Part shown: in pieces, positions 6,500-8,933 of the stretch | How the letters are laid out: every line of letters starts with the position of its first letter | Position numbering within the stretch: the first letter of the stretch is position 1 | DNA from: Desulfocapsa sulfexigens | Lineage (GTDB): Bacteria > Desulfobacterota > Desulfobulbia > Desulfobulbales > Desulfocapsaceae | Length of the DNA: 8,933 nt | Assembly (NCBI GenBank): GCA_015661935.1 | Contig: DQVD01000428.1 | Location: 1-8,933, forward strand | Direction: 5' to 3' | Notes under the pieces: model-generated | The model's input: only the letters and a program-made list of their open reading frames with translations | The model's database searches: none | What the model was told of the DNA's origin: nothing | Translations under genes and position numbers: made by a program

Positions 6500-6790
6500 A
6501 TGAAAATCCGTCCATTAAATGATCGTCTTCTCGTTAAGAGACTGGAAGAAGAGAAAATGACCGCCGGTGGTATTATCATTCCAGATAGTGCCAAAGAGAA
6601 ACCAGCAGAAGGTGAAGTAGTAGCAGTAGGACCTGGTAAAGTCGCAGATGGCGGCGAACGTGTTGCTCTTCAGGTAAAAGAGGGAGACATGGTCCTCTTT
6701 TCCAAATACGGTGGAACTGATGTTAAGCTCGATGGTGAGGATTTCCTTATCATGCGTGAAGAAGACATCCTTGGAATCGTAGAAAAATAA
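6500..6790 (+). CDS. groES: Co-chaperonin GroES (Cpn10)
   Basis: This 96-residue protein has the standard GroES length. Seven copies form the lid that closes the GroEL cavity during ATP-driven protein folding in the cytoplasm. The family start [12 protein letters not shown] (3-14) is followed by the GroEL-binding mobile loop around residues 15-33 ([20 protein letters not shown]), then [10 protein letters not shown] (38-47) and the C-terminal [17 protein letters not shown] (69-85). The ATG at 6500 has a strong AGGAGG Shine-Dalgarno (6488-6493) 6 nt upstream. groEL follows after 42 nt with no terminator between, giving the classic groESL operon. Confidence 0.98.
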   Translation: MKIRPLNDRLLVKRLEEEKMTAGGIIIPDSAKEKPAEGEVVAVGPGKVADGGERVALQVKEGDMVLFSKYGGTDVKLDGEDFLIMREEDILGIVEK

Positions 6791-6829
6791 CGAACAAACT
6801 TGTCAACACCCCCTATATAGGAGATTTAA

Positions 6830-8494
<1,665 letters not shown>

Positions 8495-8533
8495 TTTCCC
8501 TGCTTCAGTCTTTGCTGAACGCTTAAGAAGTAC

Positions 8534-8570
8534 AAAGAAGGGTCTCCTTGTGAGATCCTTCTTTTTTTGT
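8534..8570 (+). terminator. Intrinsic terminator of groESL
   Basis: AAGAAGGGTCTC (8535-8546) pairs with GAGATCCTTCTT (8552-8563) over 12 positions with one G-U pair. The loop is CTTGT, and the run of T after the stem (from 8562) is seven long. An extra A-T pair (8534/8564) extends the base. It begins about 40 nt after the groEL stop and fits a rho-independent terminator very well. Confidence 0.92.
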
Positions 8571-8598
8571 TTGTCATATTTTTTCATATTGAAAAAAG

Positions 8599-8627
8599 TT
8601 GACAGCGAAAGAGGAATAAGGTAAATA
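8599..8627 (+). promoter_or_regulatory. Promoter of the tRNA gene
   Basis: A perfect -35 TTGACA (8599-8604) is followed after 17 nt by TAAATA (8622-8627), a poor -10. Transcription would start near 8634, about 12 nt before the mature tRNA. Seven-base inverted arms AAGAGGA (8609-8615) and TCCTCTT (8628-8634) flank the -10. The perfect -35 and the position make the call likely despite the weak -10. Confidence 0.6.
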
Positions 8628-8645
8628 TCCTCTTCTTTACATATT

Positions 8646-8722
8646 GGCGATGTAGCTCAGATGGTTAGAGCATACGGCTCATATCCGTAGTGTCCGGGGT
8701 TCAATTCCCTGCATCGCCACCA
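8646..8722 (+). tRNA. tRNA with CAT anticodon, most likely elongator tRNA-Met
   Basis: A complete cloverleaf of 77 nt. The acceptor arms GGCGATG (8646-8652) and CATCGCC (8712-8718) pair fully, followed by discriminator A and an encoded CCA (8720-8722). The D arm is GCTC-AGATGGTTA-GAGC. The anticodon arm is TACGG-CTCATAT-CCGTA with anticodon CAT. The T arm is CGGGG-TTCAATT-CCCTG with one G-U pair. A CAT anticodon can also belong to initiator tRNA-fMet or to lysidine-modified tRNA-Ile2. The paired first acceptor position and the lack of three GC pairs in the anticodon stem argue against the initiator. Overall resemblance favours elongator Met over Ile2, without proof. Confidence 0.95.
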
Positions 8723-8732
8723 TTACACATTC

Positions 8733-8750
8733 CAGTATCGTCCGATACTG
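8733..8750 (+). repeat. Short perfect hairpin between the tRNA and its terminator
   Basis: CAGTATCG (8733-8740) and CGATACTG (8743-8750) are perfect inverted copies with a 2 nt centre; as RNA, seven pairs could form with a 4 nt loop. It begins 10 nt after the encoded CCA and immediately precedes the terminator stem. It could be a 3' trailer structure that guides tRNA 3' processing, or a chance palindrome. Confidence 0.6.
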
Positions 8751-8754
8751 TCCT

Positions 8755-8787
8755 AAAAGGCCCTGGTTATAGGGCCTTTTCTTTTTT
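8755..8787 (+). terminator. Intrinsic terminator downstream of the tRNA
   Basis: AAAAGGCCCT (8755-8764) pairs perfectly with AGGGCCTTTT (8771-8780) around the loop GGTTAT, and is followed by CTTTTTT. Placed about 30 nt after the tRNA, it ends the tRNA transcript. The A-rich left side makes it potentially active on both strands, so it may also shield the tRNA from the mobile element. Confidence 0.9.
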
Positions 8788-8848
8788 CTATTGTTAGCAA
8801 ACTCAGTACGATATAGTGACGTGATATAGAAAAAGTGAACACTTTCTT

Positions 8849-8868
8849 AAGATTGAAATAATAATCTT
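8849..8868 (+). repeat. Inverted repeat just upstream of the transposase ribosome site
   Basis: AAGATT (8849-8854) and AATCTT (8863-8868) are perfect inverted copies around GAAATAAT. The right arm ends 2 nt before the AGGAGG ribosome site. It could be a weak leader hairpin or an operator for OrfA. Six AT-rich pairs alone are thermodynamically weak. Confidence 0.4.
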
Positions 8869-8883
8869 TCAGGAGGTGTTTTA

Positions 8884-8933
8884 ATGAAAATGAAAAGAAG
8901 GAAGTTCACAAAGGAATTCAAAGAAGAAGCTGT
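8884..8933 (+). CDS. IS3-family transposase OrfA, N-terminal fragment (cut by window end)
   Basis: Only the first 17 residues are visible: MKMKRRKFTKEFKEEAV. The RRKFTKEFKEEAV pattern is the usual beginning of IS3/IS911-type OrfA proteins (HTH_Tnp_1, PF01527), whose helix-turn-helix binds the IS ends. In complete elements OrfA is followed by an overlapping OrfB with the DDE integrase domain, made by -1 frameshifting. The ATG at 8884 has a strong AGGAGG (8871-8876) 7 nt upstream. No stop or disruption is visible in the fragment; whether the element is intact cannot be judged here. Confidence 0.85.
   Translation, partial: MKMKRRKFTKEFKEEA

Larger units (their letters stand above)
8836..8933 (+). 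mobile_element. Left end of an IS3-family insertion sequence (partial, runs off the window)
   Basis: The window ends inside an IS3-type transposase ORF. The left terminus is not defined by sequence comparison. The TGAAC at 8836-8840, about 48 nt upstream of the ATG, is a plausible start of the terminal inverted repeat, because IS3 elements typically begin with TG and often TGAAC. The right end and target duplication lie outside the window. Confidence 0.5.

Overview
This 8.9 kb window looks like an ordinary chromosomal stretch of a strictly anaerobic Gram-negative bacterium. The best guess is a Desulfobacterota member such as a Desulfobulbales sulfate reducer. That rests on the look of GroEL/GroES and the branched-chain aminotransferase, on moderate GC, and on two adjacent molybdopterin molybdotransferase (MoeA) genes, one carrying a C-terminal substrate-binding-protein-like domain. 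The lineage is an inference from protein character; no database search was possible.

Left half (about 140-4984, minus strand). A compact gene row reads from right to left: an AI-2E family membrane protein, a 94-residue protein of unknown function (10 nt downstream), a standard 423-residue MoeA (11 nt overlap), and a 644-residue MoeA fused to a periplasmic-binding-protein-like domain (4 nt ATGA overlap). The spacing argues for one transcript. It probably ends at a hairpin that overlaps the last stop codon. Beyond that hairpin lies a small, weakly supported 69-residue ORF. The MoeA proteins act in the last step of molybdenum (or tungsten) cofactor synthesis, inserting the metal into adenylylated molybdopterin.

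Middle (about 4985-6363). The AI-2E gene and ilvE are divergent across a roughly 200 nt gap that holds a candidate minus-strand promoter and a perfect inverted repeat just upstream of ilvE. ilvE encodes a class IV PLP aminotransferase for leucine, isoleucine and valine, and is followed by a strong hairpin terminator.

Right half (about 6364-8933, plus strand). A 110-150 nt leader with two promoter-like sites, one heat-shock-like, precedes the groES-groEL chaperonin operon, which ends at a clear intrinsic terminator. A tRNA with CAT anticodon (elongator Met most likely) follows with its own promoter and terminator. The window closes in the first 17 codons of an IS3-family transposase OrfA, so a mobile element has landed just downstream of the tRNA.

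I found no convincing novel defence, secretion or RNA system. The most interesting items are the MoeA-binding-domain fusion next to a canonical MoeA, the conserved-looking small protein inside that operon, and several hairpins or inverted repeats at promoters and gene ends.
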